Source of the DNA: Phoebastria nigripes
Taxonomy: Eukaryota > Chordata > Aves > Procellariiformes > Diomedeidae
Assembly (NCBI GenBank): GCA_035582835.1
Contig: JAYKAV010000900.1
Location: 649,539-713,538 of the forward strand
Reading direction: 5' to 3'
DNA length: 64,000 nt
Shown one piece after another: positions 36,920 through 51,100 of this stretch. Both the position numbers and the translations under genes were made by a program. The notes beneath the pieces were generated by a model. That model was not told the DNA's origin and made no database searches. It was given only the letters and a program-made list of their open reading frames with translations. Position 1 is the stretch's first letter. Every line of letters starts with the position of its first letter.

Positions 36920-39900
36920 TAAATATTTGTTTGTGAACCCCCATACCAAGTGAGTAGCAACAATAGTCCCCTATTCATGCAGTTCTAAACTCTTAAAACA
37001 GGCAGCAGAGCGGAACTGGAATATAACACTGCACTGCAGAAGAATCTATCTTTTATGGTAGAGCACAACTTTAGTACTACTTATGACAGACTAACTACTC
37101 ATTTATTTAAGGAGACAAGCTGCCCATGCTTTTCCACATCTCCAAAGAGAATACACGTAACTTTTCAGACGTAGCAACAGCAGAATCCACAGGAGCAGGA
37201 AAACAGAGCAGAAGAAAAGGAAAGAGGATTATTTTTCTTAAAAGTGTCACTCAGTTATGCAATTGGTATCTGCAACAGCCTTTAAGCATGCATTTTCTAA
37301 CACTGCACTGTGCTCATGGCTCCCCTATCACTACTATGAAACTCTAGCCACTCATACCAACAGTAAATGGACAGAGCCCAGTGGCAATACAGAGCTGCTG
37401 GAAGGCTTTTCTGGAGGAGCTTTATTGGCATACCTAGCAAGTCTTTGTCAGGTTAATGTCCTCATTGTAGACTGTCCTGTATCATCCAACAGGCATAGCA
37501 TATTAGTTATTTTTAAAGCATTCTGTTATTTGAGTCCCATGGTTTGTACAATTCTACTAATTCTACTCCTACTTATGAATCCTTATTAGTAAGATTTTCA
37601 AATCTCAAGCAAAGACAGTACATGTATATTGTATTTTAGGCCCTTTCTCTACCACTAGAAGCTGAAAATAAATTTGAGAGACAGCAATTTCCTAATGTAG
37701 TAATCCCATGTTCTATCTCATCAAACAATGGTGCTGCTGGCAGCCTTAACAAATGACAGATTCTCTCCAGGACTGTGTGATTTCACCCTCTCTTTCATGT
37801 TTTTAGCACTTTCTCAATATGCTAGGTCAGAAATTTTGGCTTTGTGATTTATGTCTTAGTCCCACAAGGCAAACAAACAGGTTCCTCCTGGTTTGTTAGC
37901 ACTAGACTTCATGCCCCTATTGTGTTATGTAGAAAGTATCTGTTATATTTAGGATGCAAGTAATGAATTATTTTTCAGACTCATAAAAAAGACTTCCTGA
38001 TTCTTAATGGAACAGAGCATCTATGGATATGATTTATGTATCATTTTACTACAGCTGTTAAGCTAATTCAGAGGAGAAGAAAATGAAAACTGACTATTGA
38101 AGCTGGACAAATATAAGCAAGTCAGAAATTCTTGGGAGAAAAGCCTTCTGGAAAATAACAATGAACATCTGTGTAAGTATTTGCATCAACTTTGATACCT
38201 GTTTTTCAAAATTATTTGATGTTTAGTACAAACTTCAAATAAGTCAGCTCTTGGAAGTATATTTTCATATGTGGAATTTTTCATACATTTTTAGTTAACA
38301 TAATGTTTCCATGTAAAGAACTGCACAAATTCGAAATACAATCTGTTTTTCCACCACAGTTCATGCAACAAGCAGGAGATTAACATTTATGTACTCTTGG
38401 AAGAAATGTGATTTTCTAAACAATTGTTAATATTTTATGCTTATTCTATGGAAATCTCCATGTATCCTCTTCTAAGGGTTTGCTTTGTTTTATTTTGTTT
38501 TACGTTATATCAAGACACACCCAGTTTGGGAGCTTTAAACTAGCATCTCCTCTGTTTGGTGTTCTGTAAAAATCTACAGATCAAAAGTGTTAAAAGCATC
38601 ATTTGTTTAGCATACTTTTATTTTATTAGTGTGAATTATTCTCGGCAATCTATTTTCCTAATTTTTTTAATCACAGGCTTATCAGTTTTTATCACAGGCT
38701 TATAACTTTCTGTTTTATAATCACCAGTAGCAGAAAATCACATATTAGGGCGTTGCCTCTTGCACTACTGATGTAGCAGAGAAGCGGGAGCAAAATATAA
38801 CGTATGATACCAAAAGGTATCTACTGACTTGAAAGTTCCATGAATTATTTAGCCTATCCAGCTACATGTTAAAATTACTGTATCCAGTTTAACTACTGGG
38901 AGAGAAAAATGCCAGCTGAAGTATTTTCAGACCTGAAAGCACTGCTGGATCCTGTGCTAGACAAAAAAGCCTAACTTTCTAACTGGTGGTAAGCAATATA
39001 CAAATTCTACTTCAGGCATACTTGGTAGAAAAAGGGGTCAAACAGGTGAGAGAAAAGCCCAGGGCTCTCATCAGCCATTTTGACATCCACATAAACCTCA
39101 ATGTTTAAAAATATTTTGAGATGATGAACAGGAAGAAAAAGAAATTGTATTTAAGTGCAATCAGAGTAACCAATAATGACCCTAGTTATATACTACATCT
39201 TTTTTTGGAAAAATCTACTTTTATGTACTAAAAATAAATTGTCAGACTCATAACATATTTATAAAGAAAGTCTTCTCATGCGTGTATCCATGACAACCTA
39301 GATTTATATTTTGAGCTCCAGAAAGTTGTTACAGCACAGCTTACATAAATTACTTTAAAGAATGTAACAAGATAAGATGGTTTGCTACCTGAGGTATTTT
39401 ATTTGGCATAATATGTAATATTTCAACTTTATTGAATCATACAGGAAAACAAAAGCATTGTGCAGTGGTTTGAAACCAGTCTTGTCATAAAGTGAACATA
39501 TTTTTAATACAAGGAAAATGTAGAAGTCCTTTATGACAAAGCACACTGGAAATTAAAAAATCCCTGAAGACTTAGTAATTGAATATTAGCATGCCATAGT
39601 TGCGAAAGCAAGGAAACATAACAGAAATGTGATGCGTATGTTGCCTGCAATAAATAAAACTCCTTTCATTTACACTAGTATGCTGCCTACTGGGATTCCA
39701 TCTGCACTGCTTTGGGCACAGGCAACCTATTTTTTTTTTTCCTCTCTTACCTAGGGAAAAGGACCTGCTTTCACTATACTGACCAATACTAAAATTGCAT
39801 TGCTGTTATACATACTTTCTTTTTGCATTTGACTTGAGAGGCATAGTATATTATTTGTATAATAGCTTAACCCCATAGGCAATTTCCAAGTACAAAATGG

Positions 39901-42740
39901 AAACAGTGAGAAGATACTTCACAAGACTTTCCAAAACAAATATCAGTGACTTCCCTAGCATTTTGTTGTCAAATAAATGTATTATCTACCTTGGAAAGAG
40001 ACTTTGAGGGAAGAGAGATGCAATCATTTCAATAACTGTTTAATACGCTGCTAAGAATTCAAGTGCTGTTAACAACAACTACAGCCTCTATGAAAATTGT
40101 TCTGAGCAGAGCCTACTGCTTTAGACTGAGAGACAGTAAAGCAAAAAAGCAGACATAACAGAGTCTTCCCTTGAACTCTGTTGAGAGGAAAAGTTCTTGA
40201 CATCAGCAATGCAATGCTTGGGTGACACACTGCCAGGCAGCCTGGCACTGGGTGGATTCATTATTTCTAGACCCACAGTGGGGCCTCGGGGGCTCTGTTT
40301 ATGGGGGATCCCCAGTGGAGAGGTATCTAGCTGAGGGCTGCCCAACAAGATTAAAGTGAAATTCAATACCTCCATCAAATGCAGGAACACAAAGTTCTTC
40401 TGTAAGCTCCATACACAGGCTTCAAGGGCTGCAACCCAGCCATGAGCTGTGCTTTGCAAACTTCTCTTGTCACCACAGGAAAATAACAGAGTTTAGGATG
40501 ATGCTGGGATGGCACGAGCTTTGCAGCCAATGCTCCTGAAGGAGAACCAGCAGGTGGGAGGGACGTTTACCCTGCATGTGTCCCCAGCTGGTCAACTGTG
40601 GCATTTTGTGGCCTGTTGTCTCCTCCCTCATTTCCTGATGGGTGGGAAATAGTAACTCTCTGGCTCCCCTTTCTGGCCTGGATGTGCAACATAAGAACCA
40701 AGGGGGTCTTGGCAGTCCCTTTGCTCTTTTTTCCAGTGGTGTTAGGGCAACCTGAGGACTAATTTTCTGTATAAGCCAAATGTAATTTTAGTCAGCTGTA
40801 TAAATATTTGTGGTCACAGTTCATGCAATTCAGTAGTACTGTAAGAGCCTTAAGTAGGCAAATATACTACTTTTATGGGAAGGATTCTGTACCATTATAA
40901 ACATATAAAACATTCACTGAATTTCTTTTTCTTGGCATATTAGAGTACATTAGTTTCTACAGCCCAGTACTACATTTTATTTAATAAATGTCATTTATTG
41001 ACACTACTCAACACTTTCCAGCTTAACTAATATAGTACAAACTTAAGTCTGCCTTCAGCTTCTTTCAGTTCTCCATGGAAGAGCAGAAAATGCGCAGCAG
41101 AAATAAAATCCCTTAATCAAGAGCCATCAACATTAATAATCTCTCCTGAAATTTTGTGAAAATAATATGCAAATGTATAATAGCTTCCATGATGTATAAC
41201 AGAAGGCACTTGAGTGACTGGTTTACCAGAGAATGATACTGCATTTTAACTAAAAGTCTTGAGAATGCTGCTACTTCACACATGTGCAACAAGGTGATCC
41301 CAAGAGTCCTATGTCCTGTCCTGCTCCAACTTGACTGAACTAGACACCTGTACCTATAATGAAAAGGTCATTCTTTCTAAAGAGCCTGTGTCAAAAAACA
41401 TACAGAAAGGCATCACAAAGGCAACGTAACCATATTTGAATTTGTGTAATTAGTCAGATATAATCATAAGTGGTAAATAAACTTTACAGTGGTAAAAAGG
41501 TTACACATTGCTAGACGTTTGGTAAGCATCCTATTAGAGGAAAATTTTAGAACATGTTTATGCAACTTTTCTTCTTCATATTTTAGATGGTGGGTTTAGT
41601 ATAACTGGTTAAACAATCTATTCCTCTGATATCCAGTGGTTTTGTACGGAAATTAATTTGTGGCCCATTAAACATATTATGCCCAAATATATGCCTATCA
41701 GCCAGCACAACTGACGTATATTGGTTTTGTGCAGATAGCAATGGCTCAAGGGCCATCATGTGTAAATACTTATGAGGGATAAAACCTAGAACAGATGCCA
41801 TGCCATGCAAGTGTGATGCTACATAAAATTCTGTGCAATTTAAATGCATTAATTGAAACTATTAAGCAAGCTTATTTGATGGGTTTCCTCTGCTGTTGAT
41901 TAAAGAGAGTATCAAGGAATTGTACATGGAGGAGTGGAAAATCAGTGTTTTGTACCAACATTTAGATACCATGAAGTTACAGCTATATCTCTTGTCTACA
42001 GTTATCCTCTACACAGCAAATGAGAGCTTTTCTTTTGCACTGTTTCAATAACAAGAAAAAATTACTTTGAAAGTTACAATTTTCCAAAGACCACTTTAAA
42101 ATATGGTTCCTGTCTGACAGTTCTTATGAAGCAAGCTTGAACAATGTCACATGACAAGGGCTGGCCACAATGAAATGCAAAATGGAAATAAGTGTTGTTA
42201 GTACAAATTTCAGAGCCCAGTCTTCTGCCTTGGTACTGCTTTTCCATGTTCATCTGAGTTAGAAAGACCAACTCAGTGAAGTTACATCTGGCTTTACTTG
42301 AAATGCCACTAAGCAACTCTAATTAGAGAAGGAAAAAGACCTTTTTCAAGCATAGCATTGCACACATTAGCTTGTATTTTTAAGCATTTAGGATATCTTT
42401 CATGAAACCACAGCTGCTTTTGGAATATCACTAAGCACACATTTCAGGAACAATATGAAACTAATATATATATAGTTAGAATTGACAAAAAGAAAAATTT
42501 AAAAGGGATTGATTAATAGTTTAAAGAAAAACTTCATATGTCTATTTCACCAACTGGTCAAGTTATTTGATCATTTGATCAGCCAATGGAAAAAAAAACC
42601 CAACCTCTTCAAAATAATGATTTTTTTGATGAACAATTGATCCTCCAAAATGCTCACTCACTGTTATGACTGAGCAGTAATTGAGTGCACCCAAAACACC
42701 TGAGTATTGCATACTTAACACAGGCACAGAGCAGGATCAG

Positions 42741-43790
42741 CAGGTTACTCAGGACTGCGTCCAGGTAAGTCTCGCAATGGTATCAGCCAACTCCCTCAGC
42801 ACTTGTGGGTGCCTCCCATCAGGGCCCAAGGACTTGTGCGTGTCCAGTCTGTTTAAAGGCTCTGTAACCTGATCCTTCTCCACTAAGGTAAGTCTTCCTT
42901 TTGCTGGACTTTCCCACTGGTGTCTGTGGCCTTGGATTCCTGAGAGCAAGTCTTACCAGTAAAAACTAAAGCAAAGAAAGCACTAAGTACATTGTTTTTC
43001 CCATCTCCTGTGTCACCAGGTTCCCTGCCCCATTCACCAATGGGCCCACACTTGTCCTATTGTTCCTTTTTTGCTGATATACCCATAAAAGCCTTTCTTG
43101 TCACCCTTCAATTTCTTCACCAGATTTAACCCCAAATGGATGTTGGCTTTCCTAACCCCATGCTCAGAGTGTGTCTCTGAATTCCTTGTGGGCCACCTGA
43201 CCCTGCTTCTACTTCTTGTGCACTTCTTTTTCATGTCTGAGTTTTGTTGGGAGCAACTTGTTTATCCATGTAGGCCTCCTGCTTGATTTCCAGCTTGTCA
43301 GGAGCAGACCATTCTTGATCTTGGGGGTGGACCACCTTGAAAATCAACCAGCTCTCCTGGATCCTTCTCTCCAAGACCATTTCCCATAGGATTCTTCCAA
43401 GCAGGTCCCTGAACAGGCCAAACTCTGTGCTCCTGAAGTCCAGGGTTGTGATCCTGCTTTTTGCTTTTTTCCCTCCGCTCAGGATCCTGAACTCCATCAT
43501 CTCATGGTCACTGCAGCCATGATCGACCCTGACCTTCACATCCTTGACCAGTCCTTCCTTGTTTGTAAGTATGAGGTTCAGCAGAATGGAGCTCTTTGCA
43601 AAGAGGGAAGCTCTTTGGCTCCTTGATTAATTCTGTCATCAAGTTGTCATCAAAGCACTCCAGAAACCTCCTGGATTGCTATCAGTGTGATACAAGTCTC
43701 TCATGAGGACCAACGCCTGTGAACATGAGGCTTCTTCCCATTTTTGAAGGAGGCCCCAAGTACTTCTTCCTGATCAGGAAGAGGTACATG
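42741..43790 (-). mobile_element. internal CR1 fragment: ORF2 endonuclease end and linker
   Basis: On the minus strand this is the middle of CR1 ORF2, upstream of the reverse-transcriptase core. It runs from the C-terminal part of the APE-like endonuclease (starting near 43790) through the linker to the first reverse-transcriptase block, LDTHKSLGPDG with VLRELAD, near 42770-42850. The copy has frameshifts and stops and lacks the CR1 3' end, which is unusual because CR1 insertions normally keep the 3' end. It is probably the remnant of a longer copy that lost its 3' part by deletion. Confidence 0.85.
43034..43539 (-). pseudogene. CR1 ORF2 endonuclease/linker remnant
   Basis: Two overlapping minus-strand frames (43231-43539 and 43034-43234) encode the end of the APE-type endonuclease and the linker. 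The SDH catalytic motif, within CSDHEMMEFRIL, is at 43504-43512. It is followed by SRITTLDFRSTEFGLFRDL and, further along, GDKKGFYGYIS. The endonuclease nicks target DNA for CR1 insertion. Frame changes between blocks and the loss of both ends make it non-functional. Confidence 0.82.
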
Positions 43791-46149
43791 CTCCAGTCTT
43801 GAAGAACAAATCTATTCCTAATTATGAAGCTGACAGTTTTTGCAAAGAGAGGCTGAGTCTTTTCACACCTTCAGAGTCTGTGGATGAACAGATTTGGATT
43901 TGGAGACAAACAAATACTCTGTGGCTCACAGCAATGATATCTGAGTCCTGGACTAGTTTGCTCTTGCCATTGCAGGACCATAAGTTCTAAGATGAGATAC
44001 AGTCAGGTATATTCACACCAGCAAAGCCATGGTTGTTCTTATTTTACAAACTAAAACCATGTTTTGTAACTGGTAGACTTTACATAAAGTCCATTTCAAC
44101 TCATGAAGTAAGTGTTTTACATAAGAACATTTTTGGGTTTGGTTTGGTTTGGTTTGCAGCAACAATAGGTACTTAAACTGCCTCTTTAGAAAAACAAGAT
44201 TGGTAGAATTTTTAGTTGACAGTGGCACTTTACTGACTGCAAACTTATGTTCATACAATGTTTTCATCCTGAAAAATTACAAAATTTAGCAATTTCAGTT
44301 TTAAATTTTTTAAAAGCCCTATTTAATCATCTTACGTCCCCCTTCACTGAAATGTAGGATCAAATCCATAGGATATGAGTGACTGGTTAGCTTTGCACAG
44401 CAACTATATGCAACAGGAAAGGAAGTGAATCCAGTAAATAAATCCTTTTCCATAGTGCATTATAACTGGGAGGTAAACAGCATGCAAGTACTTACCCAAG
44501 ACAGGAATGGTAAGGTAGCGACACTTAAGAGATTGCTGTGAAATATATAAATAACCACACAGTAGCACTTCTGCTTAAGCCTTACATACTAGGTCTACAA
44601 ACCACTCTCCTGGCAGACCTGGATTAAAAAAGGATCAATGAAGCCACCCTGAGAGCTTTCAGATGTTTCAATATCAGAGATTGCTGTGCTTTATTAAATA
44701 ACAATCAGATAATAAAGACCAGTGAGGATTATATGCACTTTGACTTTTTTGAGGAGAGGAATTAGGATAAATAAGTTTAAGTGGGAGCCTATAAATTTGC
44801 CATTACAATTAAGCACTAGTTTATTAAAAATTTATATAGTGAAAAATAATATTGATGATTTTATTCACATCTAAGCCCTAACTGATTGATTATCATTGTG
44901 GAGCTTCTTCTGTTTCCTATTCTCAAATAGTCACTGAGGGTGTTTTGTAAAAATTGGAGTTTTGCCACATATATGGTGTTTCATGTTTTCAAACAAGGAA
45001 AAGGTATTCGTACTGAAATAGATACCTAAGAACTAACCAGTTTTGAAATGATTATCATTTCGCTCCACAGCTCCTTGGGAGTTACAGACCGCTCCTGGTA
45101 CATCAGCTGTACCTCTTGTCAGCAAAACTCATTCCCACACACCACTCACTGTATTAGTACAGCCCATGTCTGACATAGCTAAGTGATCACCAGCAGCAGT
45201 ACACAAGATCCTTATTTGGTAAATCAGTGGCAATGGCTAAGCTAGTTTTGCTGTATTGCTGTGCACAAGGTTGGGAACATGTGGAGCAGTCAGACTCCAG
45301 TGTGAACGTGCTGTTCAGGAAAAAAAGCACAGAACCAGCAGAATGAATGCTGTGGTCTGTCACCATTTCAGTACAGTGACCTTTACAAGCATTTCTCTGT
45401 GTTGTTTATCCATAAGATAAATGACCAGCAGGTACATATGTTTCAGCATTTGAGCTATTAACCAGTAATAAAATACTACTGAAGACATGTTTAAATAGTA
45501 ATGTGTATTTACTGTTTCATAAATAGGAATACAAGAAATGTGCTAAAAGAAGAATTTTGAGTCTACTTAAATTTCCCCATCTAAGCCTATTTTAGCTTAG
45601 GGGATCATTGATATCCAGATAGATGAAACCAGTTGTGTCCTGAAATTAAATTTTTTAGATTTAGATTTTAAATTATTGGGAGTGACATAAATTCTGATGG
45701 TAACATTAATTCTAGCTCTGTAAAATTAAGATAAGCAAAGTAACTTTTTTGCATATACAATCTTATTATCATCTTACCAAGATAGGAACAGTGACTGTGA
45801 CTTTTTTAGGGAGATCAGTGTGTCTAGGAGGGCAAGAAACATGATAACAACAGAAGACTGTGACTACCTCCAATTAGATTCAGTCCATATGAAAACAAAT
45901 CCTAATGCTGAGGCAGAATTATATGGGGAACCTAGGAGAGAAAAAGCTATCCTGAGTAGCACACAGGACATTATTCAAAATGTTTCTAGTGAAAAGCTTT
46001 CCAAAGGTGTCAGAAGTATACTTTTATTCAGCTTCCTTGCAGGAGAAAAAAAAAGCCAACAACTTCATTGTGGTAGTGCTTTAGAGGGGAAACTCTCTAA
46101 AAAGAAACAAGAAGAACAATTAAAAGAGGAAAACGTTTGAAGACAGCAC
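43791..46149. other. AT-rich non-coding DNA
   Basis: A (GGTTT)4 stretch lies at about 44137-44156. A plus-strand frame of 106 codons (45820-46140) is present but has no recognisable domain and no splice-site support; see the rejected list. Nothing else is supported. Confidence 0.55.
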
Positions 46150-48170
46150 AGAAAGTATTTATTAGCAACTTGGGTCAAATGCATAGCACCTGTCCAAGAA
46201 GATTTTAGGAAGACCATAATAAAGTCTGCATGGCATTAGAGAATAAAAAAGGATGTTAGAAATAAGAGGGCATCTTTAAAAAGCTAATGTCATGTTTAAG
46301 AAGGGTAATAAAAAGGATTATAAACTCTGGCAGGTTAAAAACACAAGGCAGCAAAAAGAGAATTTGAGGAGCACTTGCAGGGGGTATAAACATACATATA
46401 TATATATATATATATGCATATTTAAGCACATTAAGGAGGAGGAAGTCTGCCAGAGAGTTTGTAAAGCCAGCAGATGACTGACAGAACATAGAAGATCTCC
46501 CAGAGAAGATAAGGTTATAACAGAAAGGAAACAATTTTTTCCTAGCTGTGTTCACCATGGACAGCAGAAGAACGTTTCTCATGTTGGAATCCTTTCTGAG
46601 GAATTCCCTCTGCCTTAAAGTGAAGTAAAATGAAATAGAAAATGCATTGACAAAATGAACAATAATATAACACTAGGGACAGATTACATTCAACTTAAGT
46701 TCATCTGGCTTGAAACTGCATGACATGAGAAAAACAGGAAGGCATCAAATCTGATGGCAAAATTTTTATGGGGTTCAGGAAAAAATTCAGGGAAGAAAAG
46801 GCCAGAAAGCCTCACACATTTGTGAGGCAAACTACTCTAGAACAGAATCAGTGGAAACACAGATACAGTAAAAACATCAACACAGTTTTCTGAAGGAAAG
46901 ACATTCCTTGCAAACACAAGAGTTCTTCAGGATATTTGATATGCACATGGACAAAGATGGTGGGGTTGATACAGCTTATCTGAGTTTTCAAAAGGCACTT
47001 GAGAGAGATTTCGTATTACAAATCCTTAAAGAAACTAAACCAGGAAAGCTTAAATGGAAAACTAGCAGCTAAACACTACTGGAAACAAAGAACTGAGTTG
47101 AAGGGCAAGTTTTTGCACCAGAGAAAGGTCAGCAATGTTCCACAGTGCGTTTTGGTCTCATGCTATTCATCAGATTTATGAATGCCCTAGAAAAGTAAAA
47201 AATAATGAGTGACAAAGTTTACTGATACTTGCTATTAGGCAACAAAATTAAAGATGATGCCCTAACATGAAGAAAGGCAGAAAGACCTTTCAAGACTGAA
47301 TTACTGATAAAATGATGAACTTTCATGCAGACGAAGTAATGCATACAAATAAACCCCAATCCTAATTTTATATACCTAGTGATAGTCTCTGAGGTGGCTT
47401 TTACTACTTAAAAATGAGATTTCAGGACTATAATAGATAGCTCCATGAAAATGTCATCTCAGCGCTCAGCAGAGCTAAAAAAAGCAAATCAGATGATAGG
47501 ATTTATTAGGAAAGGGAAAAGCTTAACAACACAATGATATTTTCTACTATATAAATCCATAGTACATTTCATCTTCAATGTTGTGTAGGGTTTGATTCTT
47601 CATCTTAAAACAGTATATAGACTGGAAAAGTTCTAAGGAAGACGTTGATAATTGTAAGTATAAATGGGAATGATTAAACTGACAAGGAGTCATTGCCCTG
47701 GGAAAGAGATAAGCAGAAGAGGTATGATAGAAAGACATAAAATTGCAAATGGAATAGCAAAAGTAAACAGGAAACAATTGTTCACTTTTTTTCTTTACAA
47801 GAACTAAGAGACATTAAAGAAAACTAGCTGGTACAAAATAAACAAAAAACCTGCTCCTCTGCACAGCCTGTACTTAGTGTGGAATGCTTTGTCCCAGGAC
47901 ATCACAGATACATAGAAGTCACTAGAATATCAGGAGAAATTTAACAAATTCATGGGGGTAAGAAAAAGTCGATCTACATCTGTTAAATACAGACAGACCA
48001 CATCTAGGTCTGAATGGCTTTGTGCCAAAATGCTGGAGGCAGGAGAGTGTCCTTAATAAGTCTCATTCTATGGTTGTCCTGTTCTCAGTCTTCCCTAACG
48101 GCCAATGTCAGAGATAGACAAATGGTGCGGGTGGACCTTGGGACTGACATAGAAGAGGCTGTTCTTAGCT
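46150..48170 (+). mobile_element. ancient CR1/L3-like LINE, heavily decayed
   Basis: The order of decayed blocks follows a CR1/L3 element over about 2 kb. There is a linker-like start, then a segment like the LDFQKAFD region (about 46980-47010), then a degenerate FINDL...FADDT region near 47165-47235. ORF2 C-terminal-like sequence follows (about 47690-47760 and 47880-47960). Last is a 3' tail resembling the amniote CR1 ending GTGGACCTTGGGACTGACA (about 48130-48150). No intact frame survives. It is much older than the other CR1 copies here. An (AT)10 run at 46396-46415 sits inside. Boundaries are approximate. Confidence 0.6.
46396..46415 (+). repeat. (AT)10 microsatellite
   Basis: Perfect alternating AT of 20 bases within the decayed LINE; likely length-variable. 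Confidence 0.85.
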
Positions 48171-51100
48171 GTGGTATGATAACCTTTGTAAACGAACATT
48201 TCAAGATACACAACCTTGACTGCTGTACAAACTTGCCTTTAAAAGGTCTAGAGATTTCTAGCCATATCAATATTTAAGCAAAAAAACCCACCAAGCAGTA
48301 TGCTGATTTAAAAAACAAAAATGAAGGAACGTTGAAAGCTTTTTGCCTACAGAGGGAATTAAATATTTTCCAACTCCTTCTCTCCCACTATTTGATGGAA
48401 CTGTAGGTTACAATTACATTACAGACCACAGACGATGGGAAACTGTGGCACCNAAACCAGCAAACTAAACAACACTGTGTAGTAGTAAAAACATCTCAAA
48501 TGTCAATGTTACAGTAAAGCTTTAAGATCTTCAGTGGCCAGTTGCATAACAGCAAGCTTGGGAAATTTCTGCCATGAGTGTGACAGCTACCATAGTCAGG
48601 CAACCTTAGGAAATGGATAATTCTTAAAAAGTGGGTTTTTCCTTGCTGAATCATAATGCACCTTTGTTACATCATTTATGCACTCTTAACTTTTCCTTTA
48701 ACTGCCTTCTTGTGACTAGCAACTTATTAAAATAAATGTAAAAGCAATTTCTCACTAAGAAAGGATTATATCTAACAGACAACTGGTGAAGCTTTTTGCC
48801 TGAAGTGTTGTTCAATAACCAAGTTTGAGAAGAACTTATCTTAGTTTGAGAAAAACTTCTGATCATCACCTCGATAGCCAAGTAAGATTTGAATCTATCA
48901 CACAGAAAATAAGGTTGTACCATTTTAGGACTACTCTTGTCAGAGAAATCAATTTAAAACAAGGGTGATGCTGTATTTGCTGAGAAACTTTCTCAGCATT
49001 CTTCTACTTTTTACACTATCGCTGCTTGGTTTTCTCACTTTTATTCTCTTCTTATCACAAGAGTATTTGTGAATAACGCAAAGCAACAGATTTGAAAGAG
49101 AAGAATGCGCAACACGTCTGAGATTGCTATGGCACGAAAGTAAGTGGTGTCTGATTATCGGAGCACTAAGAAAAATGAACTACAATACATGAATGTACTG
49201 GAATAACTCTTCCTAGCTTTTATGAAAATCATTACAGATTGCATGGAGACCACATCAATGTGCATACAGATATGAAAAACATCAGAACCGAAAGACAGTT
49301 AGACCAAAGTATCCTGTCTCCAACATTTGCTAAAGGCAGTGCCTATGTAAGAGTGTAAGAATAGGGCAAATGCACACATACAATGGTGAGGGGTAATGGT
49401 GTAATAGTATCCATACATTTACAGGTCCCTGGATATGAGGTGATTTGTAAATCCTTAGCAAGCCTGAAGGTAGCTTCTGTTCTGTGAACATTTCCAGTCT
49501 CCCACTGAACTCCTTTAACCTTTCTGTATCAGCAACACCCTCCAGAACAGAGTCCTGAAAATACTTATGCAATCGCAATGATTTGGCCAAGGGATCAGTT
49601 TTTGTGGAGATACCTAAAAAACCTTACTGTGAACTCCAATAACTTTGAATGAATAACATAGAAAAGCCTGAACTTTGTAAAAAAGTGGGAAAAAACTGTA
49701 AAGAAAAAGAAAATTACTTATACACAGATATGTCTTTATATTAAATATTCTGCAGCATATGTATGTTATCTTAACTTTCAGCATCACAAACATTTGAAAA
49801 GGTTAATTTCAACTAAAAATGGAATCTAAATAAAACACTGCAAAAGCAGAGATAATTTGTTACTAATTATGAGATGTCTAGTGAAAAGGAAGTTCTGCAG
49901 AAGAAACTATTTTCTTTTTCTTTAATGCAATTAAGGAGAATTTACAGCAGCTTACTCTACATCACACAGCTGATTACGTGGTTTCAGAACACAATTATAA
50001 GGAAGATAATCAAAGGCCAAACCTAAAGCTTATTGAAGCTGGGGGAGTACTCCCTTTGATTTCAATAGGCATTAGAAAAGAGTTAGAAGGAGCAACACAG
50101 TTCAAAGCATCTATAATTATATATCCCTCTATATTTGCAGTTTGGAAGGAAACATTTTCAGTTTGCCCAGGTCCCCTTCAGCAGCTTGTGAAATCTGTCT
50201 TAATTTGATGAGTCAACATGGTAATAATCAAGCTTCTAATGTTTATGCACTATACTCCATTTCTTTTGGGAGTTACAATTTACAGACATCATGTTGCACA
50301 ACATAACACCATTTCTATGTGTAAGGCCTTACTCTCCTTGGTCAAACACCTAGACAATTATCATAGCACTGACTTGTTAAAAATAAACATACTGTAAAAT
50401 CTGTCATTATTAACAGAATATAAATTAGAACAAAAATAATTTGTATATAAGAGTCTGAAAGAAGCACACTAAAGTGTGAATATTCACATCTAAACTTGAT
50501 AGTAAAATTGTGGCTTTTAAAAGTCCCTTCAGATCAGAGGAGGCAATACAGACTGCATCTACTGAGGAGCTTAAAACAGTGCAGAATATGGGAATACTTC
50601 TTGCTGGCAGTATGTCCCTGAGAGACAGCATATACCACCTTTGTTCTGTGATTTCCAGGAGTCTCCTGCTGCTACCTGGGTGGACTTTAAGACTGTGACC
50701 CATAAAACCTAAAATAGCTTTATACTTCACTACTTAAGAGAATGCTTCCTTCTCTATGCCATATTACCATAGCTACCATTTGCAGAAACCTTTGTATTTC
50801 TTTCCCACTTCACAAAGAGAGCTGCTGGCAGGGTGTGCTGCAGAAAGGGATCTTTGCCTTGACAATAGAAGCACATCGCACCAAACCAGAAGGGACCTTT
50901 TGGGTCACTGAGTCTGTTCCTCTGCTATCGGAGGTCTGTAACTCCTTTATTTAATGCAGTATTTTGCCTTCCTCAGTATCTGAATCATTGGCCATCCAAA
51001 TGTACCGCAATTGCATTGACACTGTCAGATGGGTAAGGCAGTTGAAGATGCCTTGTAAGCCTGCGTAACAGGACTTGAAAGCTTTTTAAGTCTCAAGACT

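Larger units (their letters stand above)
34237..42740. other. AT-rich non-coding DNA
   Basis: The longest repeat-poor stretch. I found no exon or recognisable transposon; open frames of up to 121 codons (for example minus 36109-36474) have no identifiable domain. Simple repeats: T run at 36619-36631, (TTG)6-7 at 36673-36692, a 12-base G run at 36908-36919, and a 21-base near-duplication at 38671-38705. The interval 40200-40740 is somewhat GC-richer and unidentified. Confidence 0.6.

Noticed and set aside
45820..46140. 106-codon plus-strand frame with a plausible-looking charged C-terminus
   Set aside because: No known domain, no splice-site or start-site support, and it adjoins a decayed LINE; coding status cannot be defended from sequence alone.
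50865..50950. CR1/L3-like tail around CCAGAAGGGACC
   Set aside because: The similarity is a dozen bases with no octamer tail or flanking LINE sequence; too weak to annotate.
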